From positions 496,001 through 560,000 of the forward strand of contig JAYKXP010000023.1 of assembly GCA_037176845.1 (NCBI GenBank): a stretch of DNA of 64,000 nucleotides, in the 5' to 3' direction. The notes below the pieces were generated by a model. The model did not search any database. It saw nothing but the letters and a program-made list of their open reading frames with translations, and was not told the origin of the DNA. The number at the start of each line of letters is the position of its first letter. Positions within the stretch are counted from its first letter, which is position 1. Of the stretch, positions 12,124-24,400 are shown piece after piece. Source of the DNA: Paramarasmius palmivorus (lineage: Eukaryota; Basidiomycota; Agaricomycetes; Agaricales; Marasmiaceae). The position numbers and the translations under genes were made by a program.

Positions 12124-13397
12124 ACCCCACTGGCAGTGTCATCCTGTCCTGCGAACGCACCATCCCCATTCGGTCGATTTGTGTATCCCAAGATCTGTCG
12201 CCTGGCTTAGGGATCAAAACATTCAGCAATGCCATCTCAGTACCACCTAGTACCACCAGCATTGCGACATTACATCGCTCTCCACATCTGCGTTCCCCTA
12301 TCCTCAAAGCCTATCACCGCCGACCTGTATATTGGTCATTCAAAAATTTCACATGATTACGTAAGCATATTTGGCGATGTAATCCTATGCTTCTATCCAC
12401 TATCGCTGGATGTGTTTAATAGAGCTATATCTGAGGTTTCGTTCCAGAAGGAGGACTTGGAATGACCTAGATGTGGACTTGAGTGGGCAAGTTAAGCTGT
12501 TTTGTTCTCTCCCGTCACGGCGTCGGGCATCCTTAGCTGAATTCTTTGAGAATCGCTACCTCTCCTGTCCCGTCCCTATCTTGTGCCGACACTTCCTTAT
12601 CCGATCACCGTCGCTGGGCCATTTTACTCCAGAAACGGTACTCGTTTAGGACATCGCTGCCGGTGCGCCGATGCGAGTTCTGGCCGATGTTGTGTAGAGC
12701 TAAATCGGACTATTTCAGCCTTGCCGCGCATAAAAAGCGGACATGCGATCTCTGACATTCTTCCTACGCCCTCCTCTAATGACTAGTTCCCTGGAACCTA
12801 CTCAACATCCTACGCAAGAGACTTCTGATAAGAAAATTGTGCATCTGTCCAGGACGTCCGTTGACATTATGACTAGAATCCAAGAAAGCTGAAGACAATA
12901 TAAACCAACGCTCTCCTGATTCTGTGGTTGATAAGACTACAAGTGACAAAGACTTCGATCCTAATACAATTTGCCTTTTCCGAGAGGGAATCGAAGCAGC
13001 GAAGAAATCGAAAGAAGCGGATGGATCCGGCTTGAATTAGTTGGTACATCCACAAGGCTTTGACACCTCCAGTGCTCAATGTCGACTTAGACATCGCGGG
13101 AAGGGAGCGGACACCTCTCAGTGGAGCGAACTCGATGTTTACATATCAATATTGCTCTAAATCTGTTTCTGTATCGCTCATACTTAAGGATGCCTGAATT
13201 ACGTTACATTTCAGGCGCTCAAAGCCCACGACTCGGGGGACGAGTAATGTTGTAATGAAGTCCTTATCGATAACGCACATCGATCGTCTTAGCTTGCTCA
13301 ACAACCACCATCTGCCATCTCCTCAGGTTTGTTATCGTTCGTTCAACACTGCGTGTCTATCGACGTCTATCCCTGATTGAGCTTACGTATCCAGATA
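12124..13397. other. Intergenic, no supported gene
   Basis: Several overlapping open frames of 60-80 codons without domain signatures. The last ~200 bp should include the promoter of the F-box gene at 13398. Confidence 0.45.
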
Positions 13398-14278
13398 ATG
13401 TCCCTAAACACAATCCCACCCGAAATTTGGCTGAAGATCTTCCATAACCTTCCCGCCAGCGAATTATACCGTGTCCTTCTCAGCTGCAAATCATTTCATG
13501 CACTCGCTAAGGAGGAAATATATCAGGACATTTCTCTCTCCTCTCCTCAGAGCATCGTTAAATTCCTTCTTCACATCAAAAAGAACGACGATGCAGCCCA
13601 AAAGGTTGTATCTCTGCGATTCAATCACCGGTACGCTTTAGTTTCTAACCATCCATTAATTGTTTCTCAAGTTTTCCCCAAAGCCATCTACTATACGTCA
13701 ATAACGCTCATCTGGGCTCGATTCTACAACTTTCGAAGACAACTCTACCCCGACTGGTGAACCTCCGAAATTTAAGGTTATACGGTGTCTCAGAAAACTT
13801 CGACGCCTATTCAAACTCCGCGTGGTTCAGCCAGATCGTGGATGAATGCACATTCCCGCACCTTCGAATGTTCGAAACGGACGTTATGTTGACTCACCAT
13901 GATATCGATGACTTTCTGGTCCGACATCAGGGTACAATCGAGGTGCTTTCTCTACGCAGTAATTGGAGTGCGATTTTCAGTATAGAACCCCCAATTCGAT
14001 GTAGCCGGTTGGCCCTGTTTACGTGTCGACAGTTCCTTCTTCGGAGGGGGTTACCGATGATCAACGCTCCAGCTTTACGACGGGTGGTGACGTATGTCAA
14101 GACGATTTATGAGCTTGGCACCCTTCGTGAAGCTTTCGAAAAAATGACAGTTCGGATTCCGGAATTGGAGATAAAGGCGTGTGGCGAGATCACGGTTGGA
14201 GATGTTTGGAATGCGGTATCCAATCATCCTCTTGTTGAAGTTGTGAAGGTGGTGAAGGTGGATGAAGCATCTGACTAG
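13398..14278 (+). CDS. F-box protein, one 41-nt intron
   Basis: The start at 13398 (MSLNTIPPEIWLKIF) opens directly into an F-box: PPEIWLKIFHNLPASELYRVLLSCKSFHALAKEEIYQDI. The reading frame seems to break near 13750, but removing a 41-nt intron at 13631-13671 (donor GTACGC, a TCTAAC branch-like motif, acceptor CAAG) restores one frame to the stop at 14278, giving 279 residues. The restored middle reads as leucine-rich (LQLSKTTLPRLVNLRNLRLYG). The C-terminal part has irregular leucine-rich segments. The expected role is substrate adaptor of an SCF ubiquitin ligase; the substrate is unknown. The intron is unusually short but has the expected signals. Confidence 0.8.
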
Positions 14279-14443
14279 AATAGTGAGGTAGACGTGCGTT
14301 CAAGAATGTAAATTACACCTCGAAAGAAAACCGGGGCATATACATTACATAGCTTAAAACAAAGAAGATCAATCACTGCACGCAAGCACAAGTCCATTAC
14401 GCGAACAGGGCTGAAGAAACATCCTAAACATAACTATCCCACA

Positions 14444-16382
14444 CTAATCGATCCAGGCTCCTGGTATGTTGAGTTCATCTTCAGGGTCTTCAAACCTGAC
14501 ATCTCGCGTTGGACCAATGATTTCCATCTCCGGATACCCCATGCTTTTTGCCCAGTCCGAGGATATGGGGTCGAATCCTCGTTCGACTTGCCAATCGCGA
14601 ATTGCTTTGTAAACCTCGTCTGACCATGCGCATATACGAGGAGTTGACCATGGGTCTGCAACGACTCTCGGAAGATCGAGGCGCTTGTATTCCTTCGCTG
14701 ACATTTCAGATTTACCGCTCTCGTCGTAGGACCAATAGCACGGATTTAGATGCCATGCCTTTCCTGCTAGTATCGAAACAGGATATGGCCGAACGAAAAG
14801 GTATACATAGGACTGCTTTGGCTGATCGGGCTCAATGTCACGTCGCATAGAGAATGCTCCATTGCTGTGGTGTCTCTCGAACCTAAGCGCTGTCAACAGC
14901 GAGGAAGGTTCGGTCACAATGACTATAACGCATTAAACTCTCATGAGTAGATGAGATAAGAAATGAAGACACGCACAATAGTCGTGTTTATTCTGGGAGA
15001 TCTCGAGTGCATTAAAGATGCTGGATGCCTGTGACAACCAAACTTCCCGAAACGGAATTTGAACGTCAAAAATGACTATAGGCCCTCCGATGGGCGGCTC
15101 ATTAAGATCCACTTTAAAACTGCGAGAGTCTGAGACAGGGAAAAAAGAGTAGAATTATGGTGGCACTTACCGAAGTAATCCTTGATTCCTTTCCATTAGT
15201 GTGCCTGTGATGGATGAAAGGTTTGGCGAAATGAAGAAACCTTTTCTGGAAAATGCGGGTATTTGCTGACACCGTGCAACTGCGTCCAGTGCATGGGAAT
15301 ACACGGTGCCAAAACAAAGATCATTCCTACTCAAGGCGTCTGTGATGAAGAGAGGAGGTTGTACTTCACATGGCAGGGAACACTTGGCGTATCTTGCAAA
15401 GTCGGATTGAAAGTATAGGCACCTTGAACACGCAGAGTAAAGCACTATATTGTCTGCTCTAGGCCCTATGCTTCCGAAAAATGGAAGGGAAACATCGGCT
15501 TTGAGCATACTTGCCTCCTCAGGGAGTCCAAGGATGGATTTCCGATAGAACACTCCTCCTTCAACATCCACTGAGGGACCTAGTGGGCCTGTGCATAAAT
15601 TACCCCTCGAGTCGATCCATACCTTTTGTTCGACCCAGCCTTTCGCTGGCTGAAGGAATGAGAACGTGCTTCTGAAGGGCATATTGATGTGGACTCACTA
15701 TCAATTGGGAGAGGTACAAACTTGACCAGAACTGTGGCTTATAAAAGTGGGCAAGGGGAACCATATCTGAAACGGTCAATCAAACCATAAATACAAGGGA
15801 AAAAAAATCTCACCACCATGGAATATCAGTAACGGAACATCTTTATTGAGTGCAAATAGCTGAAATGTATCCGGTGTTCTGGTCCCCGGGTTAGTGTGAC
15901 AAGCATAATTACATTGAAAAGAAGTTACCTTGTACGAGAGAAGAAGCGAAAATCGTCTTTCCAAGCGCTAAAGGAATCCTCTCCCTTATATTTCATGGCA
16001 GTAAACGTGACATTCTTGTCCATAATTGCAACGCTGTATATAGTACGTCGCCCACGGTGCGACCTGTGTCGAGCAATTATGCTCCCATTTTTCCATTTCC
16101 AGTCGTACTGTGAGAATTCCTGAGAGTACAGCTCTTTGATCATGATAATGTCACCCAGTATAACCTCACGGAACTGCAGATAAAGATGTTCAGTTGTCCG
16201 ACGGTCTAACATATACATACATTGCTTACCTGGTCATACATGGTACGTTCGACCACAGCCGTTTCTCGACCACAGCTGATGATAACGTCTCCATGAACTG
16301 TCATGCTGTTATTCACTTGATGCCCGAGACCTTGGTTGAAGGTGCTATCTTGAATGGAGAAGTGCGCGCAGTCCTGAAACAT
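14444..16382 (-). CDS. Agaricomycete lineage-specific protein, function unknown
   Basis: I recognise this as a family frequent in Agaricomycetes and without known function. It starts at 16382 with MFQDCAHFSIQDSTFNQ, typical of the family, followed by a low-complexity polar segment. After an intron comes FREVILGDIIMIKELYSQEF, then a K/R-rich stretch, RRTIYSVAIMDKNVTFTAMKYKGEDSFSAWKDDF, DTFQLFALNKDVPLLIFHG, KVWIDSRGNLCTGPLGP, and a C-terminal region with YVYLFVRPYPVS, WSYDESGKSEMS and WQVERGFDPISSDWAKSMGYPE. The GDI...ELYS and LIFH segments vaguely recall a degenerate kinase-like fold, but no catalytic triad is seen. Exons are spread over about 1.9 kb with at least five introns. All conserved blocks are present, so the gene looks intact. 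Confidence 0.75.
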
Positions 16383-18517
16383 GTCAAAGTATGGTGGTTC
16401 TGTGGAGGCGAAATATGGGTGAGCACGAACCAAGAACAGGGAATGATAAATAGGAGTAGGCCACAGCATTTGAACAGCATGTGGGATGGTGTAATCTTAG
16501 ATTTGACAAGTATTGATGGAAGTTGATTGACATGGAAATGGTGTTGGACACGACAAGCTGTACATATGATGTTGGGAATTATTTGAAATCGAGCGAGAAG
16601 TCCAGCTAGGGTCTCCCCGGGAGTCCAATGTACGATACGAGAGTTCGTGAATCTAGGATCAACACTGCTGGCTTTCCAACGGAAACCAGTTAAGTTATCA
16701 TCGGACAGCGGAGATTACACGGTGAACTCCTTTGGCAATCATGATTTCATTGCATACCTCGCTGTATGCATAGCGCCAGATAGCTGTATCGAGCCTAGAA
16801 GAACATACCGGTCAGATCATGACCCCAAGTTTCCGTTACCATTCTCCTCCGACAATTCAAGTTGCATACACTGCTGTGAATGGTGTCTCTTCTATCACAG
16901 ACGAATGGCTGATGACTAGGTCAAGTGATACGTTTATTATTTGTGCCTATTCATCCGAGCACGTGACTAACTTGAAACTTTCCAAGAGAGAGTACGGGTT
17001 CCTACAGGTACAATACGCCTGTCTTTAAATAATGTCCGTGGCCGGCGAGCGGCACAGCCCGCTACTGCTTCAACAGTGTGCTGTATACGAACTTCAGTTC
17101 AGAGAACGCATACAATTAAATTCAGTTACGAGAAATTCTTATGCTACATCGTTGCGATAGTATTGGGCTGGAACTATCAGCCATGAAAAATTGAAACCGT
17201 ACTTGGTTTCCGATGCCCTGTTCGTCGCCCAGTGCTAGCCCCTCGGTGCGAGGATCCTTGAGGCCAAGTAACTTGGTACATTATCACAGAAGAGTACGAT
17301 GAAGCTTGTAGCACGTAGGCAGCCTTATCATGCTCAAAAACTTGATCTTGTAGAATCATGGGTGATGGCTATCAAGAATTGAGTGCGAGCCATGTTTTCT
17401 TAGACTGGCCCTACCCTTGCGCAGTAGGCTTTGAAATTTGAACGACTATCTTCAAAGTGTCGTAGCGAGTGGTTCGAATCTAGCGATTTCTACGCGCCTG
17501 TTCGTCGCCCAGCCTCCGGCTGGCTCCTCGCAGGCACGGGTAAATTTCTCTTGCCGCAAATTATCCGATCGAGCGAGACAGAACATTCAGGAGGCTTTTT
17601 AATATTTCAATGAACACCCTGCAGGTTCGTCATAAGTTCTGCTTGAGGAATCCACAGCGATTGACGGTTGCAAGAGTTCAACGAAAGCTATGCAAATAGG
17701 GGCCTTGAGTAAAGAGGTAAAGACACTGGAATTGCTGAGGAGCCCATCAGAGGCGTTGTGTATGTGATGAAAAGGAAGAGACGATGGGCATTGGGCAAAC
17801 GTTGGGTGGAACCAGATGGTGACGGTCCAGGAGAGAGAGGAGAGAGTGGGAAAAATCAGGTGGTCCGTCACGCTTTTCATCACGTGGACATGGGTCGGGG
17901 GTGCGAAAAATGCGAATGAAACAGGGCTGTATAATAAACCCAATACTTAGCAGTATCGGGAATTTGCTCAGATTCCTTCTGCATGGTCCATAACGAAGTT
18001 CGAGCATGTCCAGGCTTCTCCTTCTCTGGGGGTCTTATTGACATATTCTAGAGGAATTGGGGTCGACGTTTCTCTTGGAAGTAACTGCAAAGAACATTGC
18101 CATCGTACGTTTGAGTGATAACGTGAGTATCAAACACTCCCTTTAGGTGCGGCTAACTGCCCTAGCTCACTTATTATCTATACTGTACAGGATCGTGTGT
18201 CCATACAACTCTATATCACTCCGACAGCCGCGTGTGTGATCCTTGTTTCTGCTTCAACACGAAATTAAACATCGCCTTCCATATGCAGGTCAGAAAAGAA
18301 CCATGCTTTGACCATTCCTCTCATCCCATGCTTCCTGCTCACTGTCGAAGACATTACTGCAGTCCAGGCGTCTTGCTGGGGGCTCGATCTCAATCACTAT
18401 GCAGGCGGTGGAGAGCTTCCATCTTGGTTGTGACAGAAGCCATACCTCAACGAAGATGCACATTCATACCATGCGCCATTGCAACCTGTATTCAGTAGGT
18501 ATTCGTTCCTACCGAGG
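16383..18517. other. Intergenic, with a duplicated GC-rich motif
   Basis: No gene is supported. A 16-bp direct repeat CCTGTTCGTCGCCCAG occurs near 17217 and 17499, each followed by a short GC-rich hairpin-prone segment. From about 18170 the sequence resembles the region upstream of lectin copy B (29090-29330), so this part is the duplicated lectin promoter. Confidence 0.45.
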
Positions 18518-18524
18518 TATAAAA
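18518..18524 (+). promoter_or_regulatory. TATA box of lectin copy A
   Basis: TATAAAA about 75 nt upstream of the ATG at 18598. It sits in the same place as the TATAAAA before copy B. Confidence 0.55.
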
Positions 18525-18784
18525 CCTCGCATGTAGTACTTCCAAACCTCACCATCACACGGTTACACTTCAATCTTCAGTTTGATCTCAGCAAATCATG
18601 TCCATTTCTCGCGGTGTTTGTAAGGCCTATTCTCATGCAAGCCGTGCTTCCTCGATAACTTTATTCGTCACAGATTTCATCCAGAACGCTGGAGTAGCTC
18701 GCGTCTTCGATCTCACCGGTGGTCAGTGATCTCTCAAACCAATGTCGCCGGCACGATACTAATACTACCACACACGAGGAGTCC

Positions 18785-19283
18785 ATGTAGCTTCAAAATT
18801 TTGAAACCCATGGACTGTCCACAAGCGTCATTATTTTGATGCCGCTACGGGGCGTTCCCCCCCGCACCCCCCCTTAAAAATACTTCCATATCCCCTAACC
18901 CTAACCACGGGGCGTTCCCCCCCGTACCCCCCCTCTAACCCTAACCCCTAACCGGAGCGCCTGCGGCGCAGTGACCTAACCCGAACCCCTAACCTAAACC
19001 CCTAACCTGGGCGCCTTCGGCGCTGCTCCCTTTACAGATGTGATGGCTGAGTTAGTTGTACACCTCAGTCTGACACTAATAGTTGAAGGTAATGCATCAT
19101 AATTTTATAGTTGACAGTTCAATTCAGCCGCGTTGCTTTTATTAGTCGTTATTTTGAGCCTCTACTTACCTTACGAGATGGTCAGAGCCGTCAAAATATT
19201 GACCCTCAAGCTCACACTATATAGTGGTATCAAAATAATGACGGTTTAGACAGGCTGTGGAAATCAAAATATTGAAGCTACAT
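18785..19283. mobile_element. ~500-bp TIR element carrying telomere-like repeats
   Basis: The ends are imperfect inverted repeats of about 60 bp: both read inward as ATGTAGCTTCAA, then wTTTTGA, and about 40 bp in CGTCATTATTTTGATrCC. The interior holds interspersed CCCTAA/CCCCTAACC units (about 18895-19010), two copies of a CGGGGCGTTCCCCCCCG block and two short GC hairpins (GCGCCTGCGGCGC and GCGCCTTCGGCGC). It has no coding capacity. Only a CC dinucleotide flanks both ends, so the target-site duplication is unclear. It sits in intron 2 of lectin copy A, an intron that lacks it in copy B. Confidence 0.65.
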
Positions 19284-21441
19284 CCACTGTTGCACACACA
19301 GGCTCCGTAGCAGACGGTTTGTCCGTTCCTGCCATAGCACACTCCATTGTTTGATCACTCGAGCAAACAAGGTACCCCACTAATTGGGCATGAGAAGCAC
19401 CCAGTCCAATGGCCCACTTCCACGGACCTAGTCGCTTCCAACCAGCTGTGGGTCGTTGGACCGGTTGCTAACGCTACCGATACGTTCACTATTCGCAGCC
19501 TGAAAACTGGGACCTATCTCGACTTATTGGACGGTGAGAAACTCATGGGCTCTTGGTAGTCAATGTTTCTTACACACGCACGCGGCGCTTCCAGGAAAGG
19601 CGGATGCTGGCGTTCCAATCCAAGGCCGAAAGGGAACCGGCAAGGACAACCAGAAATGGATTGTCAAACGGGATGGTCAGGGTAAACTCAGGTATGCTCG
19701 TTCGTAGCCCTAAAACAGCCTGAGATTGTTCAATTGTGTACAACGTTGCAGAATTCAGAACGTGGCATCGAAGAGTGAGTATACCATCAATAGATTTGCA
19801 TTGTGTGCTCATCATTACAAATTTCTAGCTTACGTGGATCTATACAATGGGTAAGTCCTGCGTCTATTCTGTGAATCAAGAAGGTATTGACGAAAACCGT
19901 GAAGCGGAAGCGCCAACGGGACCCCAATCTATGGATGGACAGGCGATATGAACTACAATAATACTCATCAGCAGTGGCTCTTTGATCGTGTTAGCCGATC
20001 TGCTGATGAGATTAGGCATGTTCTCCTCCGTAACCCTCTCTTCACGCAGAGTATCCAGAGCTATCAATTGGACGGAGAGTATGTTGTCCGTTTTCGTGAC
20101 AATCGAATTCAACTCATGCGTCCACACTTTCTAGGTACATCATTCTTCCGCAAGGAGCCTGGAAAACCATCTGGAAGGATTCCGGGCTTGATGGACGCTC
20201 TTTGAGATCTGAGATCTTTGACTGGGACTCGTTTGCTGTTGGTAAGTATCAATCTGACCAGCGGAAAATGGAACTCGTTAAGATCATCCTGCAATAGTGT
20301 ATAAAGCGGCTGTTTCAAACTGGGCCTCTGCTCAAATCGGTGCGGATGTAAGTGTTTCTAGTAATCATTCCTCACCGCTCGGTCGCTGACACCCAGTGGG
20401 GTTTTATCTGATGCTATCCGACGCCATTTGACGCCCTTCCCATTTGTCGAATAACGTCGGACGGTGTCGAATAGCGTCCTTAAGTGGGAGTTTTCACGGA
20501 CGTTATTGGACGTTATTGGACGCTACCTGATGATTTCTGACGCAGTACTAGGTATGGGCATTTCTTGGTTCTAGGCTCGGTTCCCCTCGGGCTTTATTAG
20601 CGTAAAAAATAAAATATGTATTGAAAGAACACACTCTAATTGCAACACATCAACGTCAACCCTACGCATTACGAGTCAGCCGTGTATATACCCCACCGCC
20701 GGATCCCTAACCATGCCCTATGCCCTACCGTCACCAGACACCGGAATCCCTGCTCTCTACATCTCTGCTCCCAGCAAAAAGTCTTCTCGTGCAATATACT
20801 GACCTTCGTAATACAATATTGTTAGGGTGATAATGCTATATGAAAGGAACCCCTAGACTCACCTAAGTTCCCCAAAGTACCGGTGTCCAAAGTCGGTCCA
20901 AAGGTAGCCTACGAGTCGCGTTGCAGTCAGAATTCAGAATCAAAGGACAAACGAGAATCAAAACATACCCAGAGCCAGTCTTTCCTCAATTTAGAACGCG
21001 TGTCGTATGTCCTTGAGCACGGATAGGGCAGACAGAGCAGGATACAGGTTGGGTAGAGGAGATGGTGGTGGTAGGAAGGAAAGAATGGGACGTGGGAGAA
21101 AGTCTTCTCGAAGTCAGTTTGACCCTGAGTTGCGCACGGACCACAGGCCCAAGAAATTTTCATCGTGAACTTGAGCTCTTACAGAACGTTAAGAGGACCC
21201 CCGGTTATACCCTCAGAGGTCTGAGGCCGGACCCCCCATTTTTCATCCGGACGACTGAGGGCAAATTTTCATCCGGATTTCACCCCAGACCTCCGAGGAC
21301 CCAAATTTTCATCCGAATTTATGCCTCATACCCCCAAAAATCCCAAATTTTTCCTCGCGCTCCGCGCAATAACTGTTAAATTTGCCCTTTTTCATTAATA
21401 CATCTATTGTAGCGTCTAATCTAAAGATACAAGGCAGTAGA

Positions 21442-24400
21442 TCAGTCGTCATCTTCATTGTTCGGGTCATCTCCCCCCTTCTTCTTCTTGTCTAACGTCT
21501 GCATCACGGAAACAATATGATCCTCCTTACCCTTCAACACTGTAAAGTCTGCATAGTCACGGGAGGATAGCTTCAAGCCTCCATGGACAGCGGAAGGTGC
21601 CTCCGAAAGCAGACACAGGAATGCTGCTGAGGTAATATGTGCATAGCGGCTTATGTGCATGGTCTGATCTTGAGGCCTCTCGAGGAATTGGGAGCCGAAG
21701 AAGTGCTCGTAAACTTGGACTGACATGTATGACACTGCTGCAATGTTGTCCGTTTGTTCTATAAATCCATGTTTGCCGTGCTTTCCACCTGATTTGGAGT
21801 TCACTGCGAGAACTGTTATAGGTGAGAAGGCATGAACAAAACATAATCCAATGGTACCACGAACCTTTAGCCAGCTTGATCTTTGCCCCATGAATGATGA
21901 AACCCCACCCAGATCCCGTCCCTTGACCATCTGCAGGAAGACGACGGCGTAGTGGAGAGATGCTAGAGACTCGACCATTCTGCACATATGGAGGTAACTG
22001 TCCTTTTGTTGTGGCCTGCATACGTTGTTTAAGTGCCTAGTAGTCGGAAAGGTATGTTAAACACCGTGTTTTCACAGATTAGTATAGTCAAGCATACCTT
22101 GCTCGCAGTTGCCTTTGCTACAGTAGCCGCATTGGCAGCATTACCAGTTGTGGTTTGCCACCGTGCAGCACGCTCAAGACCTGTCCCAACACCACGCTCT
22201 TCATCCTCCTTCATGATCTCCGACATCTCCTTTAGTATCGCTATCCTCTGAGTAGCAAGAGGCGAAAGGACTTGCTTTGTTTTTGCAGTCCGTACGCCAG
22301 TTTCTGCTTGCCGTGTCTGATGATCACGGCGGATCTGCACAAGCTGGTCGAGATCAATCTGTAGACAATCAGTTGATGACGCAGTTTGAAGAGGATGAAT
22401 GTTGGAGTCAGGGTGATTAGGAGCTGGTAATGACACTGCCAAAACATGTGCAATATGTGCGGCATCATCTGCTGTAGCATCCAAATAGCCGTCTTCATCT
22501 TGTTCTGGCAACGCTTGTCTGTTGTGAAGTCAGTGGCTGAGCATTATTACGAACGGTAAGAAACACACATTGACATTTGCTGCTCAATGGAAAGACCAAT
22601 GAGACCAAAGGTCAGGTCCATTCGCCTCTTCTCAGATGATAACGAAGTGGTGGTGTCTTCTGTATCATCAATTACTTGCTGCCAACGACGTTCCAGGTGA
22701 CGTAGTACCCTTGGTGACTGACTTGGATCATCCACATCAGACTCGTCTTCAGATCCACTATCATCTGAGCCGAAACTGCCGTCAGAATCACCTGCCCACT
22801 CCTCGTCTATTGAGGTACTGTCCATGACAGTATCGGCGGCAGCGGCTGGTAAAGGAGCCTTGTGCCATGAGCCAATTGGGGGTAGGTATGGGGCTGTTGA
22901 GTTCAGCTGGGTAGGCGAGATGCCCAGCAAAGCGAAAAGTGCTTCAGCATCAGCATATGCAAGTTTGAAGAGGAGTTCCAGCTCTTCGTTGTCCGGGAAC
23001 AAGGCGAGAATGACTAGATTGATATCACGTGTGTCCATGTACCGGAAATCATAGCCACTAGCTCGTTGTTTGCCATCGGACTGGTGGTCTGAGAACATGG
23101 CTTGACGGAGCTTCAATATCAACTTGGCGACCATGTAAAAGAACTCGAGAAATGTGAAATCCTTAACAAGCTTTCGGCATATGCCAAAAACATGCTCGAT
23201 GACTTCGGTGCATAGTAACCATGGGAGGAGAGGAATGAGTTTATCTCCACCGTAGTCCCGATAAATGATCACCGTTTGAATGAAACCGAAGACGAGTATG
23301 CGAAGAATGTCCACGAATTGAGGGGAGACGAAATGCTTTGCCTTGGAGTAGCCGGCCTTCTTCAGAAACTTGGCCCACATCTCGAAGAAGAAATAGCCAC
23401 GGAGTAACATGCGAATCCGTTCAGAATGCTTCAGCTTGCGATTCTGATATGCATCAACCACTTCGCCACACACAAACAGATACACAATCAACCCCTGCAG
23501 ATGCTTGGCGTACAGCAACAGCCATAACAAAACAGCAGCAGACAGGAATCGAGTGGCAGCCCCGTCATCCTGTTTATCAGGTCGAATGACATCTCGCTTG
23601 TACAGTGGACTGTCGTCACTCATAGCCATATCGTGGATGTCCGCATACATCACAACGCCATTTGGCAAAGTGAGAAGTCGTGCTGAGGAGTAGACATTGT
23701 TACGACTCGTCTTTGCGAAGTGGTTCGCATCTTGGATGTTCGCAATAGGCTGAGTACCATAGAAATGAAGTGGAAGGATGATAGGATCTGAGACGCCATC
23801 GGGATGTGGAATGGAAATGTCAAGGGTGCGTGTTGCTTTTCTCTCAAGCAGGTGCTGGATTGCTCGCTCCACCGTACTACCATCAGCGGCATATGTCGCG
23901 ATACGAATGCCTTTAGATAAACATCCAGATATGATGTTCCATAAGTATGGGAAAAGGTCCTCCGCAGTCATGTCGTCTGCAATTGCTAGTGCCGCAACAA
24001 CAATGGGCGGGACCTTAGGTATGGGTACCTGTGCTGTCCAGAGCCGAAGCTGATAACACAGAGAAGGAAAATCAATCAGAGGATTCTTAGGATAGTAATC
24101 ATGAAGGCTAACCTTTGTAGCTTTCTTTAGCCCAGCTTCACGAACAGTCTCCTTGAATTTTGCAGGATCAAGAAGTTGAAATGGTTCCCCTGCGTTTCCC
24201 AGGATATAGAACGTGTCGGTGTCCTTGTCATAGTAAGGCCGAAACGCAGGAAGGAGCTTTGTATCGTCGCATGCGAGTGCAACAGGACCAGAATATGAGA
24301 GCAGTTCCAAATGCTCTGCAAGGCGGGTGAAAGTGCGTTCGTTGATTGTAAGAGGCAATCTCGGCTCTTTAGCGCGATCTTTTCTAGAGGAACATCAATC

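Noticed and set aside
17200..17560. Possible tRNA or MITE from the repeated CCTGTTCGTCGCCCAG
   Set aside because: No cloverleaf can be drawn and no terminal repeats or target duplications flank either copy.
21557..22021. Minus-strand frame inside the transposon, 154 codons
   Set aside because: Overlaps the C-terminal exon of the transposase (21442-21987), whose frame continues the acidic/KKKK tail; taken as a shadow.
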